A stretch of DNA of 5,318 bases from Kiritimatiellia bacterium. Lineage in GTDB: Bacteria > Verrucomicrobiota > Kiritimatiellia > SLAD01. The number at the start of each line of letters is the position of its first letter. Position 1 is the stretch's first letter. This document shows, piece after piece, positions 3,292 to 5,318 of the stretch. The translations under genes and the position numbers were made by a program. The DNA lies in assembly GCA_007127595.1 (NCBI GenBank), contig SKZA01000387.1, positions 1-5,318 of the forward strand. Reading direction: 5' to 3'. Below the pieces are notes generated by a model. The model made no database searches, was not told the DNA's origin, and saw nothing but the letters and a program-made list of their open reading frames with translations.

Positions 3292-5318
3292 TCAGTTTGC
3301 GCCGATACGGGCAAAAGGAGCCGTAAAGATGTCAACGTCTTCCCATTCGTTGGATGAATTGGAATCGGTTGTGCCGTGCGTGGCCAGCGTGGTTTCATCG
3401 TGAGGGATGCTGTCCATGCTGGAGGTCGATCCGCCACCCACCATAACGGCAATACCCTGCGACTCGATGAGGGCCGATGTGATGCCTAGATGGCTCAACG
3501 GAATAGCCATCTCATAGAAGCTGTCGCGGCTTGTGTCATGACCTTCATCGAGGAAGTTGACATGCGGCGCTCCCGGCTCGAAGCGATCATCAGCATTCCA
3601 CACGCCCCACAGGCTGTTTCCTGCGAACGTTTCACCGACAGCGACGGAAATGCCGGCTGCGGCAAATGTGTTGTAGTCCGCACCGGGCGTGTCCCGGATG
3701 GCGTCGTCCACGACAAATGCCCCGTCCACCGCGCGGGAAATGTAGCCAACATTATGGTGCGGGCTCAGATTCCCATGCGCATAAAGCTGGAAGTTCGGTG
3801 TATTCGGTCCGGTCCACGAGTTTTGCTTCTCCCACATGTCCTCTGTGGCGCCCTGGCCGGGTACTGTATCGATGACAATCCACGTAAAGACACCTTCGTT
3901 GTTGGAAACCCTACTGCCCAGGGAGGAGCCGGCATTCTCTGGATCAATGACGTCCGTCACGTCCACGTACTGCCAGGCGAGATACAGATAATCATCATCC
4001 CAGGCCGCCCAAAGATGTGTGAGGTCCATCGGCGCCTCGTGCATCGTCCAGTTAGCGCCCAGGGTGCGCGGATCGTCGTTGGCCATATCCAGCGCAATCA
4101 AGTGCTCATCGGTCCAGCCGGATGGATTGCCGTTGATCGTCATGGTCTGGCGTTTGCCCAACGTCGGGTTGGTCGAATACGGTTCAAACCCGTCGCCGCC
4201 GACGCCGCCATTTCCGTTGTCTCCCCCATTCCCGTTGTCCTCGCCGATCGTGATGATGTAATCAGCCCCATCGTTATTATCCCAGTGCTCGTTCCCTTCG
4301 CCATCCACCATCATGACGGAAAACCGAAGCACCGTGCCGTCTGGATGCTCGCCCATATAGATGTGCCACCAGTCGCCGTTCTCCCACTCCTCGTTGCGCG
4401 TCATGGGAGTCAACGGCCAGTCGCCGTCGCACGGAGGATTGATGCAATATACGATGTACGCGGCGACCGATGATCCTTCCGGCCAGGCGGCGGCGTCGAT
4501 CCAGACCTCGTTGTCTTCGCTGACAAAGACGTCTGTGCCGAAGATGTTCTCGATGGCGATCCCATCTCCGTTATCGTCTCCATTGTCATCGCCATTGTCA
4601 TCCCCATTCCCATTATCATCGCCGTTATCGTCACCGTTTCCGTTGTCTCCGCCGTTCCCATTGTCATCACCATGGTCCAGGAACCGGATGCGATAGAATC
4701 CGACGGCGTCGCCATTCAGTTCGATTTCCTGCCCAATAATCAGTCCTTCGCCGATGTCCACGAACGGATCGCGCAAGTCGGCGGTATGCTGCACGATGTA
4801 GCGTCTGCCGCCTGCGGGCGCCTGGAACGTCGGGCGGCCGCCCGAGCCCATGTGCATGAGGAACGCGGGGACCTCTTCGTCGCCCGGATCAATGTCCAGG
4901 AAGTAGGCATCCCGATAGGTGTACCCGTTGGGCGTCAGCATTAGCCCGACCTCCGGATTGCTCGTATCCAAACCATGCTCGCTATAGAAGGAAAGCGGGA
5001 CGCCATATTGGTCCACATCGGCATCCTCTTCCCGCGTAATCGTGACGGACACGCTGACGCGATCCGGTGTGGATTCCCCTTCCCCTTCCAGCAAGAGGTT
5101 GTTGATGAAGAAATCGCGTTCAGGATTATCGCCATCATCGGTACCATTGTTAGCCGACCAAGCGCGGACTTGATCAATCGTTCCCGTAAAGGTGCCGTTG
5201 TACGTGCGCGTCGAACCACCAACCGGCGTCACATCGACGCTGTAGCTGTTGGCGCCGGTAAGGGTGAAATCAATGTCCACGCCCTCATCGGTCCAATCAA
5301 TATCGGTTGTTTCGGTGC
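3292..5318 (-). CDS. Secreted multi-domain carbohydrate-binding protein, probably the C-terminal part of an amylase-like glucan-active enzyme (5' end outside window)
   Basis: The frame stays open to the right window edge, so only the last 674 residues are visible; the GTG at 5278-5280 is not taken as the start. Order from the N-terminal side: the end of a beta-sandwich with the motif FFINNLLLE (about 5100-5318); a second beta-rich domain closing in RYIVQHTADLRDPF and FYRIRFLD (about 4680-5040); a 36-residue Asp/Asn/Gly linker (4561-4668); a 105-residue module ending HWDNNDGADYIITI (4246-4560), which resembles starch-binding CBM25; a 19-residue linker (4189-4245); and a 298-residue C-terminal domain with WAAWDDDYLYLAWQYVDVTD, like the CBM9/DOMON-type sandwiches found at the ends of bacterial alpha-amylases. 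No catalytic motif, anchor or sorting signal is seen. It is very acidic. An exported role in binding starch or related glucan is inferred; the enzyme identity depends on sequence beyond the window. Confidence 0.85.
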   Translation of the reverse strand, partial: TETTDIDWTDEGVDIDFTLTGANSYSVDVTPVGGSTRTYNGTFTGTIDQVRAWSANNGTDDGDNPERDFFINNLLLEGEGESTPDRVSVSVTITREEDADVDQYGVPLSFYSEHGLDTSNPEVGLMLTPNGYTYRDAYFLDIDPGDEEVPAFLMHMGSGGRPTFQAPAGGRRYIVQHTADLRDPFVDIGEGLIIGQEIELNGDAVGFYRIRFLDHGDDNGNGGDNGNGDDNGDDNGNGDDNGDDNGDDNGDGIAIENIFGTDVFVSEDNEVWIDAAAWPEGSSVAAYIVYCINPPCDGDWPLTPMTRNEEWENGDWWHIYMGEHPDGTVLRFSVMMVDGEGNEHWDNNDGADYIITIGEDNGNGGDNGNGGVGGDGFEPYSTNPTLGKRQTMTINGNPSGWTDEHLIALDMANDDPRTLGANWTMHEAPMDLTHLWAAWDDDYLYLAWQYVDVTDVIDPENAGSSLGSRVSNNEGVFTWIVIDTVPGQGATEDMWEKQNSWTGPNTPNFQLYAHGNLSPHHNVGYISRAVDGAFVVDDAIRDTPGADYNTFAAAGISVAVGETFAGNSLWGVWNADDRFEPGAPHVNFLDEGHDTSRDSFYEMAIPLSHLGITSALIESQGIAVMVGGGSTSSMDSIPHDETTLATHGTTDSNSSNEWEDVDIFTAPFARIGAN
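4189..4245 (-). repeat. Second Gly/Asn/Asp linker, 19 residues
   Basis: GEDNGNGGDNGNGGVGGDG joins the CBM25-like module to the C-terminal CBM9/DOMON-like domain. It has the same composition as the longer linker on the other side of the module, so the module is bracketed by matching flexible linkers, as expected for a shuffled cassette. Confidence 0.75.
4561..4668 (-). repeat. Asp-Asn-Gly repeat linker, 36 residues
   Basis: The segment is built only of D, N and G in units of DDNG and NGDDNG. The codons for D, N and G vary from unit to unit, so the repeat is conserved more as protein than as DNA, which suggests selection for composition. Such tracts act as flexible hydrophilic linkers between extracellular domains and may bind calcium. 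In other frames it gives artificial proline/serine-rich or methionine/threonine-rich ORFs. Confidence 0.85.

Noticed and set aside
3490..4473. 327-codon plus-strand ORF
   Set aside because: It is antisense to the carbohydrate-binding protein, whose minus-strand frame has recognisable domains and linkers; the plus-strand translation has no domain-like pattern.
4189..4668. Possible CRISPR or tandem DNA repeat in the 9-12 bp periodic region
   Set aside because: The units are short, contiguous and codon-phased with synonymous variation, and there are no spacers; it is a protein linker repeat.
4361..4696. Proline/serine-rich repeat protein on the plus strand, and a Met/Thr-rich one on the minus strand at 4410-4715
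   Set aside because: Both are out-of-frame readings of the Asp-Asn-Gly linker DNA.

Overview
The window looks like part of a chromosome from a moderately GC-rich environmental bacterium. I favour the Planctomycetes-Verrucomicrobia-Chlamydiae (PVC) group, possibly Kiritimatiellota or Verrucomicrobiota. The large multi-domain carbohydrate-binding protein carries a C-terminal strand motif of the '(F/Y)YR(I/V)R' kind common in secreted proteins of that group, and it is strongly acidic, which would suit a saline habitat. This placement is inference from protein style, not proof.

Layout: every well-supported gene lies on the minus strand. Reading in the direction of transcription from the right edge they are: (1) the 3' portion of a long gene for a secreted, probably starch- or glucan-binding protein (3292 to beyond 5318), whose N-terminal part and any catalytic domain lie outside the window; (2) a zinc-dependent histone-deacetylase-family amidohydrolase (2218-3165); (3) tRNA-Leu with anticodon UAA and an encoded CCA end (2079-2164); (4) about 500 bp without a convincing intact gene (1547-2078), which is far from empty; (5) a divergent, unusually long IS110-family transposase (83-1546), followed by small hairpins and a 10-bp direct repeat at the window's left edge.

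The most interesting part is the non-coding block upstream of the transposase. It holds a 72-nt near-perfect stem-loop (1685-1756) and, 11 nt away, a 108-nt long-range inverted repeat (1768-1875) whose arms are themselves small palindromes, giving a REPIN-like architecture. IS110 elements are known to be guided by a structured 'bridge' RNA encoded in a non-coding end of the element, and IS621 is known to insert into REP palindromes. The block can therefore be read as a candidate bridge-RNA locus, as the palindromic target into which the element inserted, or as both side by side. The sequence alone does not decide. Between this block and the tRNA, a small plus-strand ORF begins with a signal-peptide-like segment and is interrupted at a run of eight G; a one-base slip opens it to 45 codons.

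The three host genes do not form an obvious pathway. The deacetylase follows the carbohydrate-binding protein after 126 bp containing a strong GC-rich hairpin, so it is probably a separate transcription unit.
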